Counted from the stretch's first letter, positions 30,443 to 38,027 are shown. The stretch is DNA of 38,027 bases from Bacteroidaceae bacterium (GCA_024401275.1 JAKSLJ010000031.1:1-38027), one strand, 5' to 3'. Numbers and translations are program-made. Notes: generated from the sequence alone by a model not told the origin.

Positions 30443-30910
30443 TTATCGTTTAGTATTAAGATATTCAGCAAATATGCGAGCAGCGGAGATAATCTGCTTC
30501 ACGCATGGGCGTGATTTGTAGTATTCGGCAGTTCGTTCACTTGCCTGATAAGTCAGAGGAGCGTCTTTTTTCAGTTTCAGAAGTTCCATGCAGCAGATGC
30601 TTCCATGCTCCTTTTCGAACTCAGCAGCAAGCTGTTGCACCACCTTGTAGCAAGCCGACTTCCCTGCGGTATCTCCTGGCGTAACAGAACCACATTCCAT
30701 TCCCGCGAGAGTAGCAAGAGCGCAAACGGCTCCACAAGTCAGTCGCATCCTTCCAATGCCTCCACCATGACCTGCACTCAAGCGCAAAGCCTGCTCTGTC
30801 GTGAAGCCATAGACATCGGCAAAGGCAGCGACAACGCTCTGCGAACAGTTGAATCCTTGCATGAAGAATTCTTCCGCTTTACGCATTCGGAACTCAGGCG
30901 ATAAGTCCAT
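30443..30910 (-). CDS. C_GCAxxG_C_C family redox-type protein
   Basis: The product has 155 residues. The family pattern of conserved cysteines and glycines is visible: GFNCSQSVVAAF near residue 20, GHGGGIGRMRLTCGAVCALA (giving the CGAVCA motif), then SICCMELLKLK and SRPCVKQI. The family is thought to bind metal or act in redox chemistry; its biochemical role is undefined. No signal peptide is seen, so it is probably cytoplasmic. It heads the operon with the cyclophilin and phosphatase genes; a TAACTTTG promoter is seen at 30985-30978. Confidence 0.8.
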   Translation of the reverse strand: MDLSPEFRMRKAEEFFMQGFNCSQSVVAAFADVYGFTTEQALRLSAGHGGGIGRMRLTCGAVCALATLAGMECGSVTPGDTAGKSACYKVVQQLAAEFEKEHGSICCMELLKLKKDAPLTYQASERTAEYYKSRPCVKQIISAARIFAEYLNTKR

Positions 30911-30927
30911 ACATTTACGTATTTACT

Positions 30928-30971
30928 GATTTACGATTTACAGATTTGCAATTTTCTGATTTGCAATTTTC
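30928..30971 (+). repeat. AT-rich repeat, intergenic copy with tandem unit
   Basis: GATTTACGATTTACAGATTT (30928-30947) is the second copy of the repeat seen in the RsmF-like gene. GATTTGCAATTTTC occurs in tandem at 30943-30956 and 30958-30971. It lies in the leader of the C_GCAxxG gene. Confidence 0.6.
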
Positions 30972-30977
30972 AAGGGG

Positions 30978-30985
30978 CAAAGTTA
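30978..30985 (-). promoter_or_regulatory. Promoter of the C_GCAxxG operon
   Basis: On the minus strand TAACTTTG (30985-30978) is an exact -7 element. The -33 region is not well conserved. The leader of about 65 nt contains the AT-rich repeat. Confidence 0.55.
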
Positions 30986-31047
30986 CAAAGTTTTTGGCAA
31001 AAGTAAAAAAAAAGAAGGAAAACCTACCGCGTTTCATTAAAAAAATG

Positions 31048-31055
31048 TAATTTTG
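31048..31055 (+). promoter_or_regulatory. Promoter of the MATE transporter gene
   Basis: TAATTTTG (31048-31055) matches TAnnTTTG; the -33 box is weak. The ATG at 31118 lies about 55 nt beyond the expected start of transcription. Confidence 0.5.
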
Positions 31056-31117
31056 CATCTGAAAAATAAGATATAGAAACCAAAATCAAGACAAAAACTG
31101 ACGCAGACAAGACATAA

Positions 31118-32476
31118 ATGAAACAAACCAACAACACATCACTTGAGCTGGAACAGAAGTCCGTAGGCAGACTGCTTTGGCAGTATGCTCTACCTTCAAT
31201 CATAGCAATGACCGCCTCTTCGCTGTACAATACGGTGGATAGCATCTTCATCGGTCAGTGCGTTGGTCCTCTTGCCATTTCAGGTCTTGCCATAACATTC
31301 CCCTTCATGAATCTCTCGGCTGCCTTCGGTGCAGCTATCGGCGTGGGTGCATCCTCATATCTCTCAATGAAGCTCGGACAGCACGACTACTCAACAGCCC
31401 GTACCGTCTTGGGCAACACCACAACGCTGAACATCATAATCGGAATCGTTTTTGGTGCGTTAAGCCTACTGTTCCTCGACCCGATACTTTACTTCTTCGG
31501 AGCATCGCCAGACACTATCAGCTATGCACGAGAGTACATGATCTGGATTCTTCTGGGAAACACCTTCACGCACCTCTACTTCGGTATGAACGCCCTGCTA
31601 CGAGCGGCAAGCAAACCGAAGATGGCAATGTACGCTACGATATTCACCGTAGTACTGAACACGATACTCGACCCGATACTCATCTATGTCCTAGACATGG
31701 GAATACAGGGCGCTGCCATAGCCACTGTGGTTTCGCAGTTCCTTGCCATGTGCTGGCAGTTCAAGCAGTTCTTCAACAAGAACGAGATTCTCCACCTTGA
31801 ACGAGGCACATACAAGCCAAGACTCGACATCGTAAAGAACATCATATCCATCGGTATAGCGCCTTTCTCGCTGAATGTATGCGCTTGCATCGTGGTAATA
31901 TTCATAAACCAGGGACTTTCCACTTACGGCGGAGACCTTGAGGTGGGAGCTTACGGAATAGGCAACAAAGTGGTCTTCATCTTCGTCATGTTCTGCATGG
32001 GCATAAACCAGGGAATGCAGCCGATAGTCGGTTACAACTACGGAGCCGGAAAGATGGATCGCGTAAAAAAGGCACTCTACCTGTCAATGGCTGTGGCATC
32101 TGCCATCACCTTTACGGGTTTCCTCTTTGCCATGATAATCCCAGAACCTATCTGCCGCCTGTTCACCAATGACGAAGCTCTGCTTGTTCGTGCCGCTTAC
32201 GCATTGAGGATAAACATGTCGCTCTTCTTCTGCGTTGGTTTCCAGATGGTTATCGGTAACTTCTTCCAGAGTATCGGAAAGGCTAAACTGAGCATCTTCC
32301 TCTCGCTTTCACGCCAGATGATATTCCTTTTGCCAATGCTTATCCTGCTGCCAAAGATTTTCGGACTCGATGGCGTTTGGTACTCACTTCCGGCTAGCGA
32401 CCTCATCTCTGCCTTCGTGGCACTCATTATATTCACTATCTACCAGAAGAAACATCTGAACAAACAACTCATCTGA
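31118..32476 (+). CDS. MATE family efflux transporter
   Basis: The product has 452 residues and about 12 membrane segments in two similar halves. The N-terminal half starts LLWQYALPSIIAMTASSLYN with VDSIFIGQCVGPLAISGLAI. The second half contains GIAPFSLNVCACIVVIFINQ and GMQPIVGYNYGAGKMDRVKK, the typical MATE marks (NQGMQPIVGYNYGA). It would export drugs or metabolites in exchange for Na+ or H+. The cytidylate kinase-like gene starts 14 bp after its stop and may be co-transcribed. Confidence 0.92.
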   Translation: MKQTNNTSLELEQKSVGRLLWQYALPSIIAMTASSLYNTVDSIFIGQCVGPLAISGLAITFPFMNLSAAFGAAIGVGASSYLSMKLGQHDYSTARTVLGNTTTLNIIIGIVFGALSLLFLDPILYFFGASPDTISYAREYMIWILLGNTFTHLYFGMNALLRAASKPKMAMYATIFTVVLNTILDPILIYVLDMGIQGAAIATVVSQFLAMCWQFKQFFNKNEILHLERGTYKPRLDIVKNIISIGIAPFSLNVCACIVVIFINQGLSTYGGDLEVGAYGIGNKVVFIFVMFCMGINQGMQPIVGYNYGAGKMDRVKKALYLSMAVASAITFTGFLFAMIIPEPICRLFTNDEALLVRAAYALRINMSLFFCVGFQMVIGNFFQSIGKAKLSIFLSLSRQMIFLLPMLILLPKIFGLDGVWYSLPASDLISAFVALIIFTIYQKKHLNKQLI

Positions 32477-32490
32477 TTACTTTTTCTACT

Positions 32491-33111
32491 ATGATAATAA
32501 CTATAGGACGCCAAACAGGCAGCGGAGGACACGAGATAGCAAAGAAGCTCGCCGAGGCTCTGAACCTGAAGTTCTTCGACAAGGAAATCCTGAACATCGC
32601 GGCTGAAGACAGCGGCTACGACAGACGATTCTTCGAGAAGAACGACGAGAAGCACGGGTTCTTCCGCAACATTGTCGGAACCTCTGTTACTACGGGAGCC
32701 ATGGGATTCTTCGGTGGAAATTTCAACAATGGTTTCTCGCAGGAGAAGCTCTTCATCCTACAGTCGGATGCCATCAAGAAGGCTGCGCAAGAGGGCAACT
32801 GCCTCTTCGTTGGCAGATGTGCCGACTATGTGCTACGCGACTGTCCCGATGTCATCAACATCTTCATTACGGCTCCACTTGAAGACCGCGTGGCACGACT
32901 GATGAAACGCCACAACTGCTCTGCCGAACAAGCCGAAAAGCACATCAGGGAGAAGCAGGACACAAGAGCAAGCTTCTACAACTACTACAGCGGAAAGAAA
33001 TGGGGAAATGCCGCGTCATACGACATCTGCATAAACTCATCGCTGCTAGGCATTGAAGGAACGGTCGAATACATCAAGAATCTCATCCTCAACACAGCGA
33101 GAAACTCTTAA
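32491..33111 (+). CDS. Cytidylate kinase-like family protein
   Basis: The product has 206 residues. The P-loop is GRQTGSGGHEIAKKL near the start, followed by NLKFFDKEILN. NCLFVGRCADYVL and VARLMKRHNCSAEQAEKHIR are the core and lid regions of the cytidylate kinase-like family (PF13189). It is distinct from the housekeeping Cmk, and the substrate is unproven. It follows the MATE gene closely. Confidence 0.85.
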   Translation: MIITIGRQTGSGGHEIAKKLAEALNLKFFDKEILNIAAEDSGYDRRFFEKNDEKHGFFRNIVGTSVTTGAMGFFGGNFNNGFSQEKLFILQSDAIKKAAQEGNCLFVGRCADYVLRDCPDVINIFITAPLEDRVARLMKRHNCSAEQAEKHIREKQDTRASFYNYYSGKKWGNAASYDICINSSLLGIEGTVEYIKNLILNTARNS

Positions 33112-33190
33112 TCTATATCGCGTTCATTTAATAAAGGAAAAAATTATTTTACTTTTCACAACCATTTAGTTCATATAGATACAAGCAACC

Positions 33191-33763
33191 GTGGACAACA
33201 AAACTAAACCTACATACGATTCACCGGACAAGGCTTCTGCCCAGATAAAAATGCTACTCGACGAAGGGCGGAAAGATCAGGCACTGAAGCTCCTATCCAA
33301 AGCCTTTGGTGAAACAATCTATTGGCAGGCAAGGCGAATGGTCGTTGTCCACGAGGATGCCCAGGATGTGCTACAGGAGAGTTTCATCAGGATAGTCAAG
33401 AGCATTGATTCTTTCAAATGGGAAAGCAAGCTATCGTCCTGGATATACAGAATCGTAACTAACGAGAGCCTAAGACTCCTTGACTCGCGTAACCGAAAGT
33501 TGCAGACACAAAGCCTCGATGACATCACGAAGGTTATCTCCACATCAGACTTTGTTGATCTTGGCGACACTGCTGCCATAAAGCTTCAGGCTGCAATACA
33601 AAAGCTGCCGGCTAAGCAGCAGATGGCATTCAATATGAGGTACTACGACGACCTTCCGTATGAGGAAATCGCGCTTATTCTCGATTCGAATGCTGCTGCG
33701 GTAAAGATGAATTACCACCACGCCAAGGAGAAAATCCTACAACTACTTAAAGATAACAGTTAA
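33191..33763 (+). CDS. ECF-type RNA polymerase sigma factor
   Basis: The product has 190 residues. The start is GTG 33191; an in-frame stop at 33176 leaves no earlier ATG. Region 2 is seen at about 50-95 (DAQDVLQESFIRIVKSIDSF and WIYRIVTNESLRLLDSRNRK). Region 4 is at about 135-188 (LPAKQQMAFNMRYYDDLPYE and AAVKMNYHHAKEKILQLL). It would direct transcription of an extracytoplasmic regulon. It is followed after 19 bp by a one-TM protein that may be its anti-sigma factor, and then by a Spy/LTXXQ-like protein, the usual layout of an envelope-stress unit. Confidence 0.88.
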   Translation: MDNKTKPTYDSPDKASAQIKMLLDEGRKDQALKLLSKAFGETIYWQARRMVVVHEDAQDVLQESFIRIVKSIDSFKWESKLSSWIYRIVTNESLRLLDSRNRKLQTQSLDDITKVISTSDFVDLGDTAAIKLQAAIQKLPAKQQMAFNMRYYDDLPYEEIALILDSNAAAVKMNYHHAKEKILQLLKDNS

Positions 33764-33782
33764 GAAACTACATTTTTGAATT

Positions 33783-34148
33783 ATGACACAAGATATTTTT
33801 GAAGAAGTAGGAAAGAAAATGCCTTACCAAATGCCTCAGACGCTCAACTTCGAGGCGATGATGGACAAGGCTATCGCGACGGAGAAAACTGCCGAGAAGA
33901 AGAAGAGTAAGTTTATCCTGTTGCGCTGGATTAGTGCGTCAGCCGTTTCCGCTGCTGCCGTGGCTGTTATAGTGCTCGTATTCACATTCACATCTTCACC
34001 AGCTGTTGCCGATCCTTCAACTGAGTACCATGCTGCCATTGAAAGCTTCTGCAACAATGCTTCAAACGAGCAGATGGAGATGCACATGGACATGGCTGCC
34101 ATCGATGTAGTCAACAACATGGACGATTACCAGGAGTACTTCAACTAA
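33783..34148 (+). CDS. One-TM protein, possible anti-sigma factor
   Basis: The product has 121 residues. About 45 polar residues (cytosolic side) come before a basic stretch (EKKKSKFILLRW) and one membrane helix at about 48-68 (ISASAVSAAAVAVIVLVFTF). An acidic, Met-rich outer part of about 50 residues follows (NEQMEMHMDMAAIDVVNNMD). No zinc-type anti-sigma motif is present. Topology and place right after the ECF sigma gene suggest a membrane anti-sigma or sensor; I do not recognise the family. Confidence 0.6.
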   Translation: MTQDIFEEVGKKMPYQMPQTLNFEAMMDKAIATEKTAEKKKSKFILLRWISASAVSAAAVAVIVLVFTFTSSPAVADPSTEYHAAIESFCNNASNEQMEMHMDMAAIDVVNNMDDYQEYFN

Positions 34149-34177
34149 AAAGAACATTCTAAATAAAAAAAACTAAT

Positions 34178-34597
34178 ATGAAAAAACTATTTTCAATCAT
34201 CCTGTTAGTCTTCTCGCTATGCTTATGCGCACAGGCACAGGATTACAACACAATCCTCGAGAAGAGATGCGAGTATATAGCCCATGAGCTGAACCTTGAC
34301 GACAGCAAAGAGAAGGCTTTCAAGCCTATCTACATGGAATACTGCAAGCAGATGGCAGAACTTTTCAAGCAGGAACATGGAAAGAGAAAGCCACAAGACC
34401 AGAAGACTGAAGCTGAGGTTGAGCAGGACATAAAGGCTAACTTCGCAAGAGCAAAAAAGATCGTCTGCATCCGAGAATGCTGCTACGCCAAGTTGCGCAA
34501 ATTCCTCACACCAAAACAAATCGTAAAGATCTACGAAATAGAGCGTAAGGAACAACAGAAAATCAGACAAAATCATCACAGAGGAGGTAATAAATAA
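34178..34597 (+). CDS. Periplasmic Spy/LTXXQ-like helical protein
   Basis: The product has 139 residues. The signal peptide is MKKLFSIILLVFSLCLCAQA. The mature part is all-helical and charged, with the pattern ELNLDDSKEKAFKPIYMEYC early and KFLTPKQIVKIYEIERKEQQ late. The LTPKQ segment recalls the LTXXQ motif of Spy/CpxP stress chaperones. Several Cys are present (CIRECCYAKL). As third gene of the ECF unit it probably shields or senses envelope proteins. Membership is inferred from pattern. Confidence 0.6.
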   Translation: MKKLFSIILLVFSLCLCAQAQDYNTILEKRCEYIAHELNLDDSKEKAFKPIYMEYCKQMAELFKQEHGKRKPQDQKTEAEVEQDIKANFARAKKIVCIRECCYAKLRKFLTPKQIVKIYEIERKEQQKIRQNHHRGGNK

Positions 34598-34612
34598 AAA
34601 CATCCGGACAAA

Positions 34613-36373
34613 ATGATTCTCGAACTACTTGCTCCGGCAAAGAACAAACAGTGCGGCATCGAGGCTATACGCCACGGTGCTGATGCTGTTTATATAGGTG
34701 CAGCCCGTTTTGGTGCAAGAGCTGCCGCCGGCAACACCATAGAAGACATCAGCCAGCTATGCCAATATGCCCATGTCTTCGGTGCTAAGGTGTATGTTAC
34801 CGTAAACACTCTTCTCCACGATGACGAGCTTACGGATGCTGCCGAACTGCTCTGCCAGCTGAAGGACATTGATGTTGACGCTGTACTCATACAAGACCTC
34901 CGACTTCTTGACTATGCTCCTGAGGGACTTGCCATGCACGCTTCCACTCAGACGGACAATCGTTCCGTTGAGCGAGTGGAGGAAATGGCAAAACTTGGCT
35001 TCGAGAGAGTCGTCGTGGCAAGGGAAATGCCATTGGAGGACATCCGAACCATAAAGAAGAAACTCCCAAACCTTGAGATAGAATGCTTTGTGCATGGCGC
35101 TCTTTGCGTAAGTTATTCTGGTGCATGCTATGCTTCGGAATATTGCTTCAATCGTAGTGCCAACCGTGGCGAATGCGCACAATTCTGCCGACTGCCCTTT
35201 GACCTTGTCGATGCAGAGGGAAAGACTATCATCTACTCCAAGCACCTTCTTTCGCTGAAGGACATGTGCCGAATAGACGCTCTTGAGGAACTTGCCGAGG
35301 CTGGTGTCTGCTCGTTCAAGATAGAAGGCAGACTGAAGGAAGAAGACTATGTCAAGAATGTCGTTGCCGCTTACAGTCAGCGACTTAACCGCATCTGCGA
35401 GAAGTCTGGCGGAAAGTACAAGCGTGCTTCCAGAGGAAAGGTGGAATACTTCTTCCGTCCTGATCTGCGTCGCACCTTCAATCGTGGCTATACCGACTAT
35501 TTCCTCTACGGTCGAAAGCCTGGCATTGAGAATCTCATTACGCCAAAGTCTGTGGGAATGCAGGTCGGAAAGGTCAAGGACAGGGCTAAGTATTGGTTTT
35601 CTGTTGCCACAAGCGAACCCTTTGCCAATGGCGACGGACTTTGCTTCATCGACGAGAAGAAGCGTATGCAAGGCTTCCGCATAAACAAGGTTGAAGGCAA
35701 CCGACTCATTCCGCAGAAGATGCCTGATGACCTCAAAAAAGGCACCCTTCTTTTCCGTAACCATGATGAGGCTTTCACCAAGCTCCTTCAAGGCAAGACT
35801 GCCGAGAGGAACATCGAGATAAGCATGAAGCTTGAGGTCTATTCAAGCAAACTTGTCCTTTCCGTTGACTTGGGAGGCAAGACCATAAAGCAGGAGATGG
35901 AAAGCGAAACGCCATTCTCTGCTGCCCAGAAACCTCAGACGGACAACATCATCCGCAATCTCAACAAGCTTGGCAACACGCCTTATGTCTGCAACAACAT
36001 CGCTGTGGAATGGAAAGAAGGCACAGAACTCTTCGTTCCTGCAAGCCTCGTCTCCAGAATAAGACAGTCATGTCTCATGGAAACGACGCCCCATGGCGTC
36101 GTTAAACTGCCGCAACAAACCTCCGCAGACAACATTCTGCATTCTGCATCCAGCATTCTGCATTCATCCGAAGGCATTCTGCATTCAAATGAGACTATCC
36201 TCATGCAATGCAAACATTGCATACGCTATGCCTTAGGCTATTGCCCAAAGGAGACAAACGAGCGTCAGCCATGGAAAGAACCGCTCTCCCTCAGGATGTC
36301 CGACAGCCGAATGTTCACCCTCCAGTTCGATTGCAAACATTGCCAGATGAATGTATTACTCCACAAGATGTAG
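34613..36373 (+). CDS. U32 family protein (RlhA/YhbU-type, 23S rRNA or tRNA hydroxylation)
   Basis: The product has 586 residues. The U32 core is clear: LLAPAKNKQCGIEAIRHGAD, ADAVYIGAARFGARA, and the Cys-rich ECFVHGALCVSYSGACYAS with NRGECAQFCRLPF, which supplies iron-sulfur ligands. A second domain of the DUF3656 type follows. The C-terminus ends CKHCIRYALGYCPK and FDCKHCQMNVLLHKM. E. coli relatives hydroxylate RNA rather than act as peptidases. Between residues about 489 and 528 the usual linker is replaced by two repeats: a translated palindrome (METTPHGVVKLPQ) and three copies of ILHS with period 7. The stop codon TAG is part of a palindromic element arm. The frame is intact. Confidence 0.85.
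   Translation: MILELLAPAKNKQCGIEAIRHGADAVYIGAARFGARAAAGNTIEDISQLCQYAHVFGAKVYVTVNTLLHDDELTDAAELLCQLKDIDVDAVLIQDLRLLDYAPEGLAMHASTQTDNRSVERVEEMAKLGFERVVVAREMPLEDIRTIKKKLPNLEIECFVHGALCVSYSGACYASEYCFNRSANRGECAQFCRLPFDLVDAEGKTIIYSKHLLSLKDMCRIDALEELAEAGVCSFKIEGRLKEEDYVKNVVAAYSQRLNRICEKSGGKYKRASRGKVEYFFRPDLRRTFNRGYTDYFLYGRKPGIENLITPKSVGMQVGKVKDRAKYWFSVATSEPFANGDGLCFIDEKKRMQGFRINKVEGNRLIPQKMPDDLKKGTLLFRNHDEAFTKLLQGKTAERNIEISMKLEVYSSKLVLSVDLGGKTIKQEMESETPFSAAQKPQTDNIIRNLNKLGNTPYVCNNIAVEWKEGTELFVPASLVSRIRQSCLMETTPHGVVKLPQQTSADNILHSASSILHSSEGILHSNETILMQCKHCIRYALGYCPKETNERQPWKEPLSLRMSDSRMFTLQFDCKHCQMNVLLHKM
36078..36115 (+). repeat. Palindromic repeat family 2, copy inside the U32 gene
   Basis: The copy starts TGGAAACGACGCCCCATGGC and continues GTCGTTAAACTGCCGCAA. 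It matches 25201-25238 at 35 of 38 bases. Two of the three differences are a paired change that keeps the stem. Confidence 0.8.
36134..36196 (+). repeat. 21-bp tandem repeat, three units, in frame in the U32 gene
   Basis: Each unit starts ATTCTGCATTC or ATTCTGCATT and has length 21 (7 codons). It encodes ILHSASS, ILHSSEG and ILHSNET. It follows the palindrome after 18 bp. Confidence 0.75.
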
Positions 36374-36392
36374 GGCGAGGATTTCCGAGCCG
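36370..36392 (+). repeat. Half copy of the 70-bp palindromic element at the U32 stop codon
   Basis: GTAGGGCGAGGATTTCCGAG followed by CCG equals the first 23 bases of copy A. The second arm is missing. Its TAG (36371-36373) is the U32 stop codon. Confidence 0.75.
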
Positions 36393-36436
36393 CAACTTGT
36401 ATATCATTTCCAATATCGCTAATGTTTAACTGAAAA

Positions 36437-37303
36437 TTGAGAAAGCTTAGCTACATACTCCCCCTCATCTCCCTCCTTGCTCTACTGCTACTAAGCAGCT
36501 GCAAGCACAGCGAGAGAGCCCAGAGCCGATACTACGGTGAAAGCTACAACTTCATCGTAGATGTTGACTCCATGCAGCTACTGCGCTTTCTCCCCTCTGA
36601 GGCATCCACTTTCCAGGACACAGTCTATGTCTATGAAAACGACAGGGTTGCCATAGCCGACATCCTCACCAGCGACTCACTCGAGATAACCAGCGACACA
36701 TCATGGGTGCAACTCATGCGCGACGCCACCACATTCGGTTGGATAGAAGAGATGAGCATGAGAGAGCAGGTAGTGCCTGCCGACCCTATTTCGCAGGGAA
36801 TCAAAGGCTTTGCCGACAACCACTTGCTCGTTTTCCTCATCTTCATCACAGCCATCGTGGCAACATATTGGCTTAGAAAGAGCTACAAGATGAAGGTGCC
36901 TATTGTCCATCTGAACGACATCCCTTCGGCTTATCCAGCCGTACTGTGCATGTTCATGGCGGTAAATGCCACCATCTACGCAACAATCCAGCTTTACTAT
37001 CAGGAGTCTTGGCAACATTTCTACTACCACCCTACCCTCAATCCGCTTGCCGAGCATGGCATCATCGCTTTTTTCCTCCTGCTTGTCTGGGTTATCATCA
37101 TCATGGCAGTAGCCTGCGTTTCCGAGGTTTTCCGTCTCCTTAAGCCCCTTGAGGCGACGCTCTATCTTCTCGGTCTCATAGCCGTCTGCGCCATCGACTA
37201 CATCATTTTCTCCCAGCTCACACTCTGCTACATCGGCTATCCCCTCCTCCTCGCCTACCTCTATTTCGCAATCAGAGGCATTAAAGGCATTTGCATCAGT
37301 TAG
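36437..37303 (+). CDS. Membrane lipoprotein of unknown function (TTG start)
   Basis: The product has 288 residues. The start is TTG 36437, because a stop (36431) closes the frame just upstream and the reading MRKLSYILPLISLLALLLLS, then SC, is a perfect lipoprotein signal from there. Residues about 28-105 form a periplasmic beta-rich domain (SYNFIVDVDSMQLLRFLPSE, VYENDRVAIADILTSDSLEI) that may be SH3-like. Four hydrophobic helices follow (about 130-148, 170-190, 210-232 and 240-280). I do not recognise a named family. The nearest neighbour upstream is the U32 gene, 63 bp away, with half a palindromic element between them. Confidence 0.65.
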   Translation: MRKLSYILPLISLLALLLLSSCKHSERAQSRYYGESYNFIVDVDSMQLLRFLPSEASTFQDTVYVYENDRVAIADILTSDSLEITSDTSWVQLMRDATTFGWIEEMSMREQVVPADPISQGIKGFADNHLLVFLIFITAIVATYWLRKSYKMKVPIVHLNDIPSAYPAVLCMFMAVNATIYATIQLYYQESWQHFYYHPTLNPLAEHGIIAFFLLLVWVIIIMAVACVSEVFRLLKPLEATLYLLGLIAVCAIDYIIFSQLTLCYIGYPLLLAYLYFAIRGIKGICIS

Positions 37304-37596
37304 AATAGAATTAGTGAAAAAAAAAGGTTGGAAAGAATTATCTGAAGGAAAATCCTCACAAAGAGCAAACTTAAGGTTTGAAAGGAAAATAGACAAACCG
37401 ACAAAAAAGAGTGTGCTCCTATGGCTCTAATTCCATTAAAACTCTCTTTCCCTAATTATATAAAGAGAGATGTATAAGCAGAAAAATACACGAAAAAAGT
37501 ATAAGTCCGTCCGCTCAAAAAAACAGTATAAAGCGGACGGACAGACGGACGGACGGACAAAAAAGATATAGGAAAATACAATAGAAACTGTATTTT
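37304..37596. other. 293-bp intergenic region before the S46 peptidase end
   Basis: It is purine-rich and AT-rich and holds the GGAC repeat and terminator at 37505-37558. ORF content is negligible, and no promoter for either flanking gene was recognised. Confidence 0.4.
37505..37558 (-). terminator. Terminator of the S46 peptidase gene with GGAC tandem repeats
   Basis: GTCCGTCCGCT (37505-37515) pairs perfectly with AGCGGACGGAC (37532-37542). The right arm continues into GGAC repeats to 37558 (GACGGACGGACGGAC). On the minus strand the exit reads TTATACTTTTTT. The four-base repeat is prone to slippage. Confidence 0.65.
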
Positions 37597-38025
37597 TTAC
37601 TTCAGGATTTCCTTAACAAGATTCTTTGCACCACCCCACTTGTCGATGAGGTAGAGCATATAGCGAGAGTCAACACAGATAGTGCGACCAAGTGTAGCAT
37701 CGAAGTAAATGTCGTTAGCGAGGCTGTCCCAGTTGCCATCGAAAGCAAGACCGAGGAGCTGTCCCTTATCGCCGAAGACTGGAGAACCAGAGTTACCACC
37801 AGTGATATCGTTGTTGGTAAGGAAGCAGAGCTGCATCTTCTTTGTCTGCTTGTCAGCATACTTTCCGAAGCTCTTCTGACTCATAAGCTTGAGGAGTTCT
37901 GGCTCAACCTTGTAGTCATCAATCTTATCGCCATCCTTCATCTTAGCCACCATACTCTCAGCGTCAGTATAATAGCCAGAAGGCTGACCTGCAAGCATAT
38001 ACTCGCCTACCTGACCGTAAGTGAG
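37597..38025 (-). CDS. S46 family dipeptidyl-peptidase, C-terminal part (5' end outside window)
   Basis: 142 codons are visible and the frame continues past the window edge (LTYGQVGEY before the first Met). The motif DITGGNSGSPVF carries the catalytic Ser of the S46 family (DPP7/DPP11). FDGNWDSLANDIYFDATLGR and VDSRYMLYLIDKWGGAKNLV are the family's usual C-terminal segments. These periplasmic enzymes clip dipeptides from peptide N-termini and feed amino-acid-using Bacteroidales. The N-terminal catalytic residues are not in view. Confidence 0.9.
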   Translation of the reverse strand, partial: LTYGQVGEYMLAGQPSGYYTDAESMVAKMKDGDKIDDYKVEPELLKLMSQKSFGKYADKQTKKMQLCFLTNNDITGGNSGSPVFGDKGQLLGLAFDGNWDSLANDIYFDATLGRTICVDSRYMLYLIDKWGGAKNLVKEILK

Positions 38026-38027
38026 AC

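Noticed and set aside
34757-35791. Long open frame of 344 codons on the minus strand
   Set aside because: It lies entirely opposite the U32 gene, which has clear family motifs; the antisense translation shows no domain.
36701-37396. Minus-strand frame of 231 codons opposite the membrane lipoprotein
   Set aside because: Composition is that of an antisense of a membrane protein (charged, Asp/Glu-rich), with no family sign.

Overview
The window looks like chromosomal DNA of a member of the Bacteroidales, most likely a gut or rumen Prevotella or a close relative. This is inferred from promoters of the TAnnTTTG type with an upstream TTTG/TTG box about 19-20 bp away, a SusC/SusD/SusE-like locus, FISUMP and DUF4105 (Lnb-like) proteins, a DUF4491 membrane protein, an S46 dipeptidyl-peptidase end, and U32, C_GCAxxG_C_C and two-domain HU-like proteins in Bacteroidales style. 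I see no rRNA, tRNA, CRISPR array, integrase or transposase.

Layout. 1-5290: tail of a cupin protein, a DUF1349 lipoprotein, then a likely operon of a secreted GH3 beta-glucosidase-type enzyme, a GH43-like enzyme and a small DUF4491 membrane protein. 5290-12510: an accessory-looking stretch with an HU-like protein, a DUF6371/TOPRIM-type primase-like protein, a RepA-type AAA ATPase, a coiled-coil protein of unknown function, and a two-gene operon of an EcoRI-family adenine methyltransferase overlapping a DUF262-HNH nuclease-like protein. The methyltransferase mRNA has a leader of about 310 nt with mutually exclusive hairpins, overlapping mini-ORFs and a hairpin against the start codon. 12520-23320 (minus strand): a long reading frame joining a DUF4105 membrane protein to a FISUMP/beta-barrel protein, then susE-like, susD and susC genes. 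The susC promoter lies between perfect 20-bp inverted repeats, the layout of a phase-variable invertible promoter. 23317-32476: a PIF1-like helicase, a phosphodiesterase plus acyl-CoA synthetase operon, an RsmF-like methyltransferase, a C_GCAxxG / cyclophilin / LMW phosphatase operon, and a MATE transporter. 32491-34597: a cytidylate kinase-like protein, then an ECF sigma factor with a one-TM protein and a Spy/LTXXQ-like periplasmic protein. 34613-38027: a U32 protein, a membrane lipoprotein and the C-terminal part of an S46 peptidase.

The most distinctive trait is the number of interspersed repeat families. These are a 70-bp palindrome, a shorter palindrome with covarying stems, a GC-rich repeat, a 20-bp AT-rich repeat and simple tandem repeats. 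Several lie in frame inside otherwise normal genes (DUF6371, U32 and RsmF-like), and one degenerate copy lies at the junction of the fused DUF4105-FISUMP frame. This resembles protein-inserting palindromic repeats known from Rickettsia.

Strongest candidates for something new: (1) the methyltransferase + DUF262-HNH operon with its attenuator-like leader, (2) the putative invertible susC promoter, and (3) the repeat families translated inside genes. Functions are assigned from recognisable motifs only; no database search was possible.
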